Positions 26,366 to 37,480 of a stretch of 64,000 bases of DNA are shown piece after piece. The stretch lies in the NCBI RefSeq assembly GCF_029873635.1, contig NC_080423.1, forward strand, positions 109,509,087 to 109,573,086, read 5' to 3'. Made by a program: the position numbers and the translations under genes. The notes under the pieces are model-generated. The model was not told the origin of the DNA, did not search any database, and saw nothing but the letters and a program-made list of their open reading frames with translations. Source of the stretch: Malania oleifera (Eukaryota; Streptophyta; Magnoliopsida; Santalales; Ximeniaceae). Numbering within the stretch: position 1 is the first letter of the stretch; every line of letters begins with the position of its first letter.

Positions 26366-27340
26366 TGTGTTGGAGCATTCCCTCTATATGGCTGTTGCGA
26401 GGCTCCACCATTCCTCTGCATCTGGCAATCTCTCATCTGATGTCCTTGCTTACCACACCGTTTACAAGCCCCCGTAGACAACCAACACTGCCCATGGTGT
26501 TTCTTACCACACAAAGAGCAATGTTGAACATGTGCGGTATTCCTGGACGTACCACCATGGTTCTTCTTCCACTTACCCTGTCCTGCCCTAGACGAAGAAT
26601 TAGGAGGCGCTGGCCTCTTCTTCGTAACTTGAACCTTTGCATCCTCTAGCAAACACTCCTCTGCTACCGTGGCTTTATCAACCAACGTAGCAAAGTCCTG
26701 CAACTACAAGATCGTTGTCTGCTTACGGATCTTGCTCCTCAAACCCCTATGAAACTTCCAGGCCTTCTTTGCTTCATCCAGTATCACGAATGGAGCAAAT
26801 CGGGATAGCTCCTGAAATTTGGCAGCGTACTATTGCACTGTCAGCGATTGTTGCGTCAAATTCATGAATTCCTCCATCTTTGCATTTCTAACTGTGGCTG
26901 GAAAATAATGTTCAAAGAAGAGCTCTTTGAATCGGGCCCACGTCAAGGCTATTGGTATCGGTCGGTGCTCTTCCATCTGTTTTACAGACACCCACCATCT
27001 CTCAACCTCCCCTGCCAACTTGAACGTGGCGAAGGTGACTTTCTGCCTCTCAGTGCAGTTCAAAACATCCAGGATCTTCTCGATCTCTTAGATCCAATTC
27101 TCAGTACGAACTAGATCTGCACTGCCCACAAAAGTTGAGGGCTTCAACCTGGTGAACTGCTCAATAGAGCAACCCAACTCAGTTATAGGATGATCCTGCC
27201 CCTTATTCGTCCGCACTACCTCAGCCATAAGCTGCTGTGCGAAGTCACGCAACACACTGGTAGAGTCATTACCAGCCTCAGGGCTAGCACACTCACTATT
27301 ACTGCCACCCACGTTGGCAGTGATATCCCTAGATTCCATC
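26320..27340 (-). other. Gag region of the nested element, fossil
   Basis: The reverse strand shows TFVGSADxVRTENWI, VTFATFKLAGEVERWW and FKELFFEHYFPATVRNAKM (retrotransposon gag domain). The paired knuckles CSLCGKKHHGQCW and CKRCGKQGHQMRDC follow. Broken. Confidence 0.85.
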
Positions 27341-27734
27341 CTGAAAACAATTACGAGAATCCATTAGAAAGGTAATAGCCTACCCATCAACTACTACTAT
27401 CACAATATAAGGTCAATTCTCTAAGTTCATATCCTTAACATTGACATACTTCATAAATTTGACACGCTCATTCTAGCTCAAGTTCCACTCTTCTACTTGG
27501 AAACAAAACCATCATTGGATTGTCGGGATTTTCTTGAACCTTTCGATTGATCCAGAAAAACACAGAAGTCTATCAAGGGATTTATGTCTCCAGGTATACA
27601 AAGCAAAAGTCAAGGTCTTATCCATGTCCTATACTCTGGTATATTCTAGACTATCAAAACTAGCAAATCCTATATTCTGCACATATCCCTAACCAGGCAG
27701 CATGAATCAAATCATACTTCCGTTTGGCTAGTCA

Positions 27735-28588
27735 AAAAAATTCGCTAAACGATATAAATCCAGTAAACATCATTTAAAAGGAAAAGTAAAGGATTCAAGC
27801 ATCTCCTATTACAATATAAATACAAATAAGTAATTTTCGTAAAATTTGGAGATCATACTCCAAAATCCTCGTTTTTACCAAAAATCGTAAAATCGGCATT
27901 TTTACTCGGTAGAATTTAATAAATAAGCAATTAAATCATACATAATAACATAAACTAGCTTTTTAGCGGTTTAGTTTTCCAAAAATGTTGTTGTATACAA
28001 ATTCCCGTTACCTTAAACTCAAAATGAAATTACGTTCGAAAATTATCCAAACCGATAATCCGGGATCCTGAAAACCTAAAACCACATAACATAACCTTAC
28101 TAAAATTTCAACTATTATCCAAATATCCAATCAGAATTAAGATCAGATTCTTACCTTGATTTTTGGAAAAACCTGAAAATCTCCAAAACTACGATTTGAT
28201 CCGCTAAAATTGTAGAGTTTCCTCTTCTAATCTACGCAATACCCTCCATTTTTGGAAACGGACGACGAACAACAAAGAATCTTAGAGAGAGAGAGAGAGA
28301 GTTTAGAAGTAAACTTAACTTCTAAGCAACTAAAATGAATATTTATAAGGCCTTTGACCAAGTCCAACTCGTCGACGAGTCGGCGTCTTCGTCGACGAAT
28401 TCTCCACACAGCTCGTCGACGAAGCCATCCCTTCATCGCCAAGCCCAAGTTCCGGATATTTCTCTGACCCGCTCGGTAATTGCTCATTGATGAGGCTCTG
28501 AATTTTGTCAATAAGGATCTGAAGGACTTCGTCGACGAACGTGACCCTTCGTCGATGAACCCAACTTATACAGGTATGGGTCTCTACA
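27735..28588 (-). repeat. 5' LTR part of the nested Tekay-like element
   Basis: Matches the left LTR (about 19560-20478) at roughly 90% by eye and ends GGTATGGGTCTCTACA. Read on the - strand, the TCGTCGACGA palindromes (28365-28560) precede a TATAAATATT box (forward 28339-28347) and a CT-rich leader (forward GA repeat at 28285-28302). Confidence 0.8.
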
Positions 28589-29095
28589 CCTACTCCCGGG
28601 GAAAGGTAATTTTTCCCCATTTTCCCAATTTCTCTTTAAATATGTTGTTAAATCAATGATTGGACACTACCACGTGGTCCTAGTTTTGATTGTCGTCATT
28701 TTGACGTAGGTAACTTTTCAATTGGGGTTTTCTAGGCCCCACTCCAAAGCAAGAGTGAGATTTGAAAATTTTGGCAAATTGGTCACATTTGCGGGTATAA
28801 CTATTTATTGGGAAAATTATGGCCCTAGTAAATATTTAAATAGTATTTTATTTAGAAATAATTTAATGGAACTAAGGTTTTTGAATCAGGGTCAAGGTGA
28901 GCGTCGTGGACATCTGTGTGGGATTCCTGTCGGTGTAGTTTGAGAATTCAAGTAAGGGCAGAGTGAGACAAGGAAAGTCTCATGCTTTTGCATGGGCTAT
29001 GCAAGATGTGCAGAAGCCATGCACTGGAGTAAGTGGGTTTTGGGTTTAAATATTTGTTTAAGTTAGTTTAAGAACCTTTTTTTAGATAAATTTTT

Positions 29096-29135
<40 letters not shown>

Positions 29136-29709
29136 GTAACTTCATTACTTTTTAAATACCTTGTTTAAATTGATTTTATTGAAGCTTTTTGTTCAAGTCA
29201 ATTTTTGTTTAAGCAAGTATTTAAGTTTAATTTATTTTTGAAATCTTTGTTTAAGTTAGTTTAACATTGACGTTTAAGTTATTATTATTATTTTTTTTTT
29301 TTTGTGTTTGAATCTATTGTTGGATTGAGTTTAATATTTGTTCAAGTTATTGGTTGGATTAAGTTTAAATTCTTGAGTTGATGTTTAATTGTAAGAACCT
29401 GAACCGTGATATATGGATTAATTATGTAAAAAAAGGATAAATGGTAAATTGAGCAGAGTTCATCGACGAGGCCAGGGTTCGTCGACGAAGTTTCTTCTGT
29501 TCTCGTCGACGAAATTCATAGGCTCATCGATGAGGGGATGCCGAGAGGTTCGGAAAAATTTGAAATATCCGGCTCGTCAACGAGGCTACCATCTCGTCGA
29601 CGAAGGTAATGGCGGACTCATCGATGAGGGCGCCAATTCATTGACAAATCCACCAGAGTCAAAGGCCTTTAAAAGATATTTTGGGGTTGCTTCTTGACTA
29701 AGATTTGGA

Positions 29710-29713
<4 letters not shown>

Positions 29714-29766
<53 letters not shown>
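29714..29766. repeat. CT microsatellite
   Basis: About 26 CT units, again just downstream of the TATA-like box in the family E LTR. Another CT run lies at 29098-29132. Confidence 0.9.
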
Positions 29767-29770
<4 letters not shown>

Positions 29771-30627
29771 GGAGCTCTTTCTCTCTCTCTCTCTCCTCAA
29801 TTTCTTCGCCGTTCGTCACCTGATTCGTAAATCGGACGTTACCATGAGGATCAGGGAAGGATTCTCTACATTTCTAACTGATCGAAATCTCATTTTGAGG
29901 GTTTTCGGGTTTCGGGCTAAAATCGAGGTAAGGCTCAATTTTTGTTTCTGATTCAGTATATGTGTAATTAGTACAAATTGTAAGCATGTATTGTACCGTG
30001 GTTTATAGGGTTTGGAGTCTCGGTTCATAGTTTTAGGGACCATAGAGTTCGTAGTTGGAATTCAGGTTAAGGTAAGGGGATCCCATTTATATCAGTTCAT
30101 TTTCAAAATCGAGATAGGTAAGCTTTTAGCCTACGATCATATGTATGTTTTGGTTACTTATTTGGAAAAATTTATCGAGTAAAAACACGGGATTTTCGGG
30201 TTACAGTTTTCGAGAAAATTAGGGATTTCGGGTATCATCTCTACCTTATTTGGAAAACTGTTAATTATGTTTTAACTATATTATTGAGGTAACCGTAATC
30301 CATATTTGCATAAACTGTATACTTGAATTTGTAAATGATATGATTTGCCATAAACCAAATAAGTGTGGATTGTATGGTCATACGTAAGGATTCCAGGTAT
30401 TTTGTAAAACAGCTAAGGGCGGTTAATTATCGTATGCTGACATGTATAGGAACGTGAGATCTAAAATGATTCTAGGTTTTGTGAAATCGGCTAGGGGCGA
30501 CTAATTACCATACGCTGCACCATGTACCAGTTAACTACCATGGGCAAGAGTGGCCGACTCTATATCTGGGGTGTGAAATATCACCAGTATGTTCCGACTG
30601 GTCACCGATGGGTGTGTTCTACACCAT

Positions 30628-30930
30628 ATGGAGCAATGTAATCACTGTTGGGCCTCGGTCGTCGCAACATAGTTGCGTATGTAGCAATGTAATCGCTGTG
30701 AGACTTAGGTTACCTTGTGTAGTTGTGTATGGAGCAATGTAATCACTGTTGGGCTTTGGTCGTTGCAGCGTAGTTGCATATGTAGCATTGTAATCACTAT
30801 GAGACTTAGGTTACCTTGTGTAGTTGCATATGGAGCAATGTAATTACTATTGGGCTTTGGTCGTTGCAGCGTAGTTGCGTGTGCAGCAATGTAATCGCTG
30901 TGAGACTTAAGTTACCTTGTGTAGTTGCGT
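30628..30930 (+). repeat. Three tandem copies of a 101-bp unit in the family E LTR
   Basis: Copies begin at 30628, 30729 and 30830 with ATGGAGCAATGTAATCACTG. Each unit is itself two half-units sharing GCAATGTAATC(A/G)CT and TAGTTGCGTATG. Confidence 0.85.
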
Positions 30931-32323
30931 ACTAGTGTGACGACACTAACCGTATGTTTTGGGTATCGTATGTACTAGAATGGTTTTGTGAAAATACTAT
31001 AACTGTATGGAATTGTATGGAAATGTTTTGGAACTGTATTGTATTGTATAGTGTTATGTTTTATGTAAAATAACACTGGTATGCCACACACTGATATAAC
31101 CTGCTTTCTTTGTTACTGAGAGGTGTCTCACCCCGAATGTTTGTACAAATGTTTTTTAGGTCCATCAGGTAGTCGTGTTTAGCATCCTAGCATTCGGAAG
31201 CAGGGGGTGTCGTTAGCTACTGCTAGTTCCTGTTAGGTACGAGTTTTTGTAACCGGGTCGTCGGGATGGTTTTGTAGGCGCCTGGAGTATGTGTGTAATT
31301 ATGGGAATGTATATCCTAGTTTTGTATAGACTCTGGTATGGTACTATTTATGTATAGAAAGACTGTATTCTGCTGCGTATCTGATGAGTATAGATGTGTA
31401 TGTTTATATTTTAAGGGCAACCGTATACCCCACGGGGTTAGACCCTTATTTGGTATTGAATCATGTATATTCTGAATTGATATAGAGACAAGTTAGGTTA
31501 TTATATTCACACTTAAGACCCATCTGCGGGTTCGGGGCGTGACATTAATTGAGTTTTTTTTTTTTTTGTTTAATGGTTGAATGTTTAAGTTGATTCATAA
31601 AGTTTTCGTTTTTAGGTTTATGTTCGAAATTTCAAGTGTAGGTTTTATTTCTTGTCTGAATGGTTAAACATAGAATTATTTTCTACAGTTAATTTTGTTA
31701 CCATATATTTTATTGTCTTTGTTTCCCGTTTCTTGTCGTTAATTTTATGCGTGTTAGGTTTATAGTTTAGTTTTTATGTCGTTTCAATTGCAGCACAATT
31801 AATATCTCAAAAATCCCAAAAACAGAACCTCAACCATGTTGAGCAATCTTTTTACATAAGTTTGAAATTAAATTGCATTCCCTGAGGAGACGATCTAGCA
31901 TTTGGGCTAAATATTACATGACATAACTCCTATACTTGGGATAGCCTTTGCGCTGCTCATTTTTAGAGTGAGTCAAGCGATCTTCAGGCTTCCAATTTAA
32001 ACCTGCAAGGAAAAATCAACAAAATAAACATGTGTGAAATGTGCCAAAATCAGAAATAAATTTGATTTACATAATTGGTCAAATTATCAATTTGTGTTAA
32101 GTTTGATTGATCAATTAGAAATTAATTGATTAAATCAAATTTAAAGCTGACTGAATCTCAAAGCCAATAAATAGAGGGTTCTGAAGGGTGGTAGAGACAG
32201 AGAGAGATACAATCTCAGTCACACACAATCATAGAGAGACAAGGCATAGAGAGCAATTTGTGAGGAAAAATAGAGAATTCTGATTGCAATTCCAAATGAA
32301 TCCAAAGTTTGAAGAAATTGCTG

Positions 32324-32875
32324 CCAGGAGCATGAATCCATTGATCATATATTTTTTAATTGCAGATTCTCCTCCCAGGTGTGGAACACAATTAGAGGTT
32401 GACTGGGGCTTAACAGGGCTATGACAACACTAAGAGCTGCAGTGAAATGGCTGCGAAATGAGGTCAGGGGCACTGGGATACATTTGGTAGGCAAGAGAGT
32501 TGGCCTGACCTCTACTGTTTATCTCATATGGAATGCCAGGAATAGAAAAAGATTTGAAGGAAAATCCATGTCCCTAAAGGTGCTGATAGTGACTATCCGA
32601 AACATATATATACAGTGGTCTATGAAAGATTTGGGCTACACACAGTTGGAGAGTATAATCTCAATTTGGATCTAGTTGTATGAGTTTTGGATTGTTGTAA
32701 TTGGCCAAAAGGCCAGTGGGAATGCCCAAGTTCTTTTGAAATCCTGAGTGTCGACTTATTGCTTGCAATTTAGATGAGACTTACATGTCTCCCCTATACT
32801 TGGGTATGCCCAGAGATCTATGTAAATACTCATTTTGATCAATACATTTACCCTTATGATAAAAAAAAAAAAAAA
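32324..32875 (+). mobile_element. 5'-truncated LINE (L1-type) 3' end
   Basis: About 550 bp ending in a run of about 18 A. It is flanked by a perfect 20-bp target-site duplication AAAGTTTGAAGAAATTGCTG (32304-32323 and 32876-32895). The coding part reads HESIDHIFFNC, VWNTIRG and TSTVYLIWNARNRKRFEGKS, ending in a stop near 32674. This is the zf-RVT/C-terminal region that follows reverse transcriptase in plant L1 elements. One in-frame stop follows VWNTIRG. The perfect long duplication suggests a fairly recent insertion, into older LTR debris. Confidence 0.88.
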
Positions 32876-34375
32876 AAAGTTTGAAGAAATTGCTGGAGAA
32901 TTGAAGAGTTGTAGAATTCAAAAGTTTTGAAGTTTAAATTTTGAATTTGAGATTTGAGGATTGCAGACAGAATCAAAGAGGAGCTAAAGAGCTGACATCG
33001 CACTTGAAGATTGAAGGAATTGAAGGCTAAAATTGGTTTCATTTATATTTTTTTGTGATTAAATTTCATAAATCCGGTGACTTGAAATAATTGTGATCTC
33101 AAATTAATCTGGTATTTCGACTCATTAACCCGACCCATTAGATAGGGTCCGATCCATTGACCCATCATACGGATCCAGTATGAAAGTCAAGACCTAGCTC
33201 CAATTTGGGCTTGGGTCCACTATTTAATTCCATTCAATTAGACCCAAAGCCCAACTGGGCTTGAGAGAGTTTAGCCCATCAGATCCAAGTCCATATGCTT
33301 ATTGTCATGTCAGGAATCCCTATCATCTGTCCCGAACCACTCAAGAGCTGCAATGTGGCAGGATGACGTCATCATGCTACAGTCAATTGGGAAAAAAATT
33401 AAAACAATTAAATTTTTTTAAAAATGCTACATGTCACCGTTCTGGGATGACACGTATTGAACCGGTTGACCCAACCATTTTATTTTATTTTATTTTATTT
33501 TATAATTAGTTTTTTATTTTAGGAATTGGAGGAAAAATATTTAAAAAATAAAAAAAAATAGAGCAAATTTTTAAAAATATATATAGTTGAAGTCAAGAAA
33601 AATATTTTGAGTTATTTTGGCTCAAAATTAAGAGTAATAGAAAAATAAAAATACCAAAAAAATGAAGAAAATCCTTTAAAAATCCAAGAAAATTTTGGAA
33701 AATACTAAAAATATTTACAAAAATTCTACAAAGATTTTGAAAAATCTGGGAATATTTTTTAAGATAAATTTTGATGATTTTATTGATTTTTGTGTGTGTG
33801 TCCCGATGATTTCAAAAAGGATAAAGAAGTATTTCAAACCTCAGCTGTATTAACTTTGAAGGAGGGTTTATCTAAGAAAATCCCCTCGTTTGGAGGTATT
33901 ATTAGACATTCCTAATTGCACATGCATTGATTTTCATGTTCCTTTTAAAATTTTCTTTTATTTATTTATTTATTTAATTGCTTATTTCAAAGGAATTAAT
34001 TAAAGATCATTAGCTTCAATTTATGGATAATTCATAATTAATTAAGTACCGTTCATAGAATGAGCATGTAAGGGGTGTTAGTACCTTCCCTTCACATAAC
34101 TGAACTCTCGATCTCGATTCTGGTGAAACAGACTGAGACTACTAGTTCCTTAACTTAGGAATAGTTTAGAGACCAATTAATGAGTAGTAAATAGGTGTTC
34201 TAATTGCACCAAGATAAAATACGTTAGTGGCGACTCTATTCAAATTTTCAATATCACTATTCCTCGCTATCCCGAACCCTTCTCTAGGATGTTGCGTCAA
34301 AAATCTCTAAACCTCCTCTCTTATATTTGCTCATTGAAAAAAAAATTGCTTGGAATTCTTGAAGGCTCTAAAAAT

Positions 34376-34694
34376 TTAGGGTTTGTTTGGGTCAAAAATT
34401 TTGGTTGGTAAAAGGAAAGAAAAGAAAAGAAAAATGAGAGGGAAACTCACTTTTGATAATATTTTCTATCTATATCAAATACTACTGAAAATAAAATATT
34501 TTTTAAATATAATTAAAAATTTTAAAAATTAAATATTAATGGTGTACAAAACTAAAATTTTTGTCCATTAATTCAATATATTTTTATTTTCTTTTTTATT
34601 TTTCTTGATATTCAAACATAAAAAAAATTAGATTTATGTTTTTTTTTTTTTTTTTACTTTATATTTTTCAAGTTTCAAATGGAGCCCTAGTGAC
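34376..34694. repeat. Possible hAT-like MITE
   Basis: Begins TAGGGTTTGTTTGGGTC and ends CAAATGGAGCCCTA, giving imperfect inverted ends (TAGGG...TTTG). The AT-rich middle has AAAGAAAAG repeats. No 8-bp target-site duplication was found, so this is tentative. Confidence 0.35.
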
Positions 34695-35281
34695 TATATA
34701 GGGGGCAATAGAGAACCTTAAGAGACTCTACTCATTAGACTTGTAACTTTGTTCTTGCATTTTCATAATTTCTATTTTTTTAAAAATTATACATACATAT
34801 GTTACCAAACAATTTATACTTAGTTCAATGAACTTCTAAATCAGTTCATAAAATTAGAAAGCTAATTTAGCGTTCAATGTTTAATGTTTAGTTTTGTCAA
34901 GTGTTCTCTTAATTTGATGTGCGCTGAAAATTTTAGGTATCTAAAAAGTCTTATATATATGTTTCAATTGATGAAATTTGTGTAATCTCAAGAGGAGGGG
35001 TGAATTGGAGAATTTAGGTTTTGTTTGAACATTCAAAGATACAATTTAGGTTATGCCAAGAAATACTAAATTAACATGTATTTAAATTTAGAACAAAAAC
35101 CTAAATACCGTTGGGGTATTTAAACCTCACCTTATATTCTCAAAGCCGGACAGTTTAGTCAAATCACCTCACCTTCACACAATGTGGTTCCACTAGACTT
35201 TCAAATTTCATGTGTTTGCTAGTGTTTAATTTACTCACTTTTTTTAATTAATTAGATGACAAACTTAGGGGTTATTTTTGT

Positions 35282-36060
35282 ACATGCTTTTCAAGATAGG
35301 AGCCTTTGTCTATGTAGGGCCTTTTAATATTCAAAGGCAAGGTAAATAATAAATTTTAAAAGCATATATTAAAATGAATTTGACGATGGAACTCGGGATT
35401 TTGTTTGTGCATACCTTTGCAATCCATAGGTGAGAGGGGTTTCTGTCTTGTGTAGGATCTCTCAAAATATTACAAGGCAAGGCAAATAATAAAATTGAAA
35501 AGCACATATTCAAATGAATCGGATAATGGACCTTGGGGGCTATATATATGCAACCTTTGACTGTTTTAAGAGGTGAGGGTGCCTGGTTTTAGTCTTGTGC
35601 AGGGCCACCCAATATTTAATGACGACTCATTTAAATAAACTTGAAAAACACATAATAAAATCAATCCGATGATGGATTTGAGAGTAATATTTATAGATGA
35701 TTTTTTGTTTCTTGAGTTTAAGATAGTATCTGTTTACATAAGATTGTGCTTTTGAAGAATTTGATTCTTGATTGATTTAATTTGAAGGTAATCTTATGCT
35801 AATCAAGTAATGATTGCAGACTGAAGAATAGCAAGTGCTAATACCTTTCCCTATGTACTCCCGAGCTCGACTTATTTGCACAGATCATGGCTACCTGTTC
35901 ATTAGACCAAGTGTGACTAAAAGACTAATAAACAACTAGTAATTAATTAGATAATATAACTATAAAAAAATAAATAACATGTTAATAGCAACTCCATTAA
36001 TTTATCTTTCACCCATTTTCACCCTTACGTGCGAAAACCCATTACTTATAGTTTTTTACC
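35282..36060 (+). repeat. Three degenerate tandem units of about 140 bp and an LTR-like tail
   Basis: Units starting near 35282, 35413 and 35553 share CTTTG, (G/T)TCTTGTG(T/C)AGG, AAATAATAAA..TGAAAAGCA and ATGAAT..GA(T/A)(G/A)ATGGA. The following part (35840-36010, AGTGCTAATACCTTTCCCTA, TTAATAGCAACTCC) resembles the end of the Tat-like LTR at 34060-34240. Probably an old LTR of that group with internal repeats. Confidence 0.5.
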
Positions 36061-36577
36061 CCTCAAATGTATATCATAGTCCATATTACCCCTCTTGAGA
36101 GCAAAACCTAAATTCTCCAATTCACCATTAATCGTATTTAAATTGTTTCCCATGCACAATCGGCCGATATATAGTTTTATTTGGACATTCAAATTTAGGT
36201 TATGCCAAGAAATTATTAAGTTATATTAACTCTAAAATCATACAATTTTTGAGGATATGATTGATTATATAGAATGAGATGTGGTTATATGACTTAACAT
36301 AATAATTTATTTTTATCTAGGCTTAGGAGATTTAAGCTACACAACGAAGAGAAGTTATATATTAATGTTTAGTTTGATTTTCTCTGTGACTTTTTAGAAG
36401 GATTTTTAAGATAGGAGCTTATTGATTCTAAGAATGTTTGATCCTTCTATGAAAAGTATGTTAGAAAGAAAAAGTTGACTTTCAGTACTTGATAAAAAGC
36501 TATAAGATATTTAAAAATGTTTACAATAATAAAAATATATATATGTATTTTTAGAAAAGAATTAATGCTTCGATAGT

Positions 36578-36697
36578 ATTGTGCTGGTGACATATCTGCC
36601 CCGCAAAAGAATTGTTAAGTGGTTTGAGGACAAACGTGCTGAAGATAGTGTTCCTGATCATCGCCTTCCTTACCTACGGTCTGCTGACCATCTGTAG
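36578..36697 (+). pseudogene. Isolated gene tail with homeodomain helix 3-like motif
   Basis: A 39-codon open stretch ending in TAG reads VLVTYLPRKRIVKWFEDKRA then EDSVPDHRLPYLRSADHL. KRIVKWFEDKRAE fits the recognition helix of a divergent homeodomain (W-F-x-x-K-R). My best memory match is the C-terminus of OVEREXPRESSOR OF CATIONIC PEROXIDASE 3 (OCP3), a homeodomain regulator of defence, but I cannot verify this. No other exons are seen within a kilobase on either side, so I infer a retained last exon or a transduplicated piece, not a gene. The codons are clean, with no internal stop. Confidence 0.45.
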
Positions 36698-37480
36698 ATG
36701 AACTTTAATCTGATTTAGTTGATGTCTTGTTCATGTCCCATCGTGTTATTTATTTTCTGCTAGCGTAGCTATTTCTCAACATTCTTTTGCTTTTAATAGT
36801 ACTTGATATTGGGAGAAAATAATTTTATTTTTTTTTTCCGAGTAAAATCTTTGGTTTGAATTTAAAAATATTTTAATTTTACGCATCAAATTTTGAATTT
36901 GTATCCTGACACTCAATATTAATAAAAAATTCTTATATTCATTTTATTATATTCTACACAAAGGGGAAAGAAAGAGAAAACAACAATCAAGAGCAAGTGC
37001 TTAAGCCATCCTTGATTGATCCTACTAATGAAAGAGACCACCAGAAAGTAGAGTAAATTTCAAAAGGCGCAGGATTAGTCACGTGGACCGTAAAACGGAC
37101 ACGTGAATATTCGGTGCGTAATTCAAAAAAAAAAAAAAATATTATGAATGACGTTTGAACTGTGAGAGACCAATCATGGGTTTTACAGAAAGTTAATTAA
37201 TAGTTTTTGTAGATTTAAAAAATTTTAAAAACTTTTAAAAAAAAGATATAAATATCTATTAATGCTATAAAAAAAATATAAATATCTTATTGGCCGAACG
37301 TTCAACTGATACAAGAAAACTGTGTCTGCATCCAGACTTTGTCCTGATCAGGGAGGCCTAGGAGTTGCTATTAAGATTTCAGATAGTATTTCGCAACCTA
37401 AGATCTTTCTAAACAATCTTAATTTTCCCAATTAATTAAGTATGCAAATATTTAAGAACAAATATGACATTCTTAACAAA
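36698..37480. other. AT-rich spacer, no gene seen
   Basis: Contains A/T runs and a possible old element end near 37300-37400 (GTCCTGATCAGGGAGGCC, partly palindromic). No coding or RNA feature is supported. Confidence 0.5.

Larger units (their letters stand above)
18450..28588 (-). mobile_element. Nested Ty3/gypsy chromovirus (Tekay/Del-like), reverse orientation, fossil
   Basis: A 10-kb element inserted in the 3' LTR of the host element, with imperfect target-site copies ACTAC (18445-18449) and CCTAC (28589-28593). Read on the - strand it has an LTR part (27735-28588), leader, gag (about 26320-27340), protease, reverse transcriptase, RNase H, integrase with its C-terminal region, a polypurine tract and a 3' LTR (18450-20478). 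The domain order gag-PR-RT-RH-IN is that of Ty3/gypsy. The sequence patterns ([33 protein letters not shown]-like) fit Tekay. Coding parts are broken in several places. The LTRs differ by roughly 10% by eye, so it is not recent. Confidence 0.88.
3845..28950 (+). mobile_element. Host element of the nest: Ty3/gypsy, Tekay/Del-like, fossil
   Basis: A + strand LTR element whose parts are spread over about 25 kb by later insertions. The 5' LTR is 3845-8690 (TGTAAAGACTC to GAGGCGTTACA). A primer-binding site TGGTATCATAGAAA lies at 8694. Gag-like parts are in 9230-9522, 11302-11689 and 17592-17700. A polypurine tract (AAGGAGGGGAG) lies near 17928-17938, and the 3' LTR starts at 17941 and resumes at 28594 after the nested element. 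The gag parts show PPSFIGGPDPVAAENW and two zinc knuckles, the gag pattern of Tekay chromoviruses. No pol domains of its own are recognisable. Broken in several places; the oldest member of the nest. Confidence 0.8.
29390..31544 (+). mobile_element. Solo LTR, gypsy family E
   Basis: Runs TGTAAGAACCTG to GGGGCGTGACA, with a perfect target-site duplication TTAAT (29385-29389 and 31545-31549). About 2.15 kb. Has TCGTCGACGA palindromes (29458-29645), a TTTAAAAG box (29668-29675), a CT microsatellite (29714-29766), a 101-bp tandem repeat (30628-30930) and the box TTACTGAGAGGTGTCTCACC (31113-31132). A reversed relative is at 55551-59324. Confidence 0.92.
28951..34330 (+). mobile_element. Tat/Athila-like gypsy LTR debris
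   Basis: Non-coding, A/T-rich, with GTTTAAGTTAGTTTAAG-type repeats (29050-29380). A block at 31880-31990 (CCTGAGGAGACGATCTAGCA, TCCTATACTTGGGATAGCC) resembles the LTR 3' part I recall from Athila/Tat elements. 33100-33300 has GGGCTTGGGTCC/AGCCCAA-rich text. 34060-34300 reads AAGGGGTGTTAGTACCTTCC and GTTAGTGGCGACTCTATTC, as in Ogre/Tat LTRs. A solo LTR and a LINE are inserted. Ends and target sites could not be fixed. Confidence 0.5.

Noticed and set aside
34376-34694. A certain hAT transposon
   Set aside because: Ends are only weakly inverted and no 8-bp target-site duplication was found, so it is kept only as a low-confidence MITE candidate.
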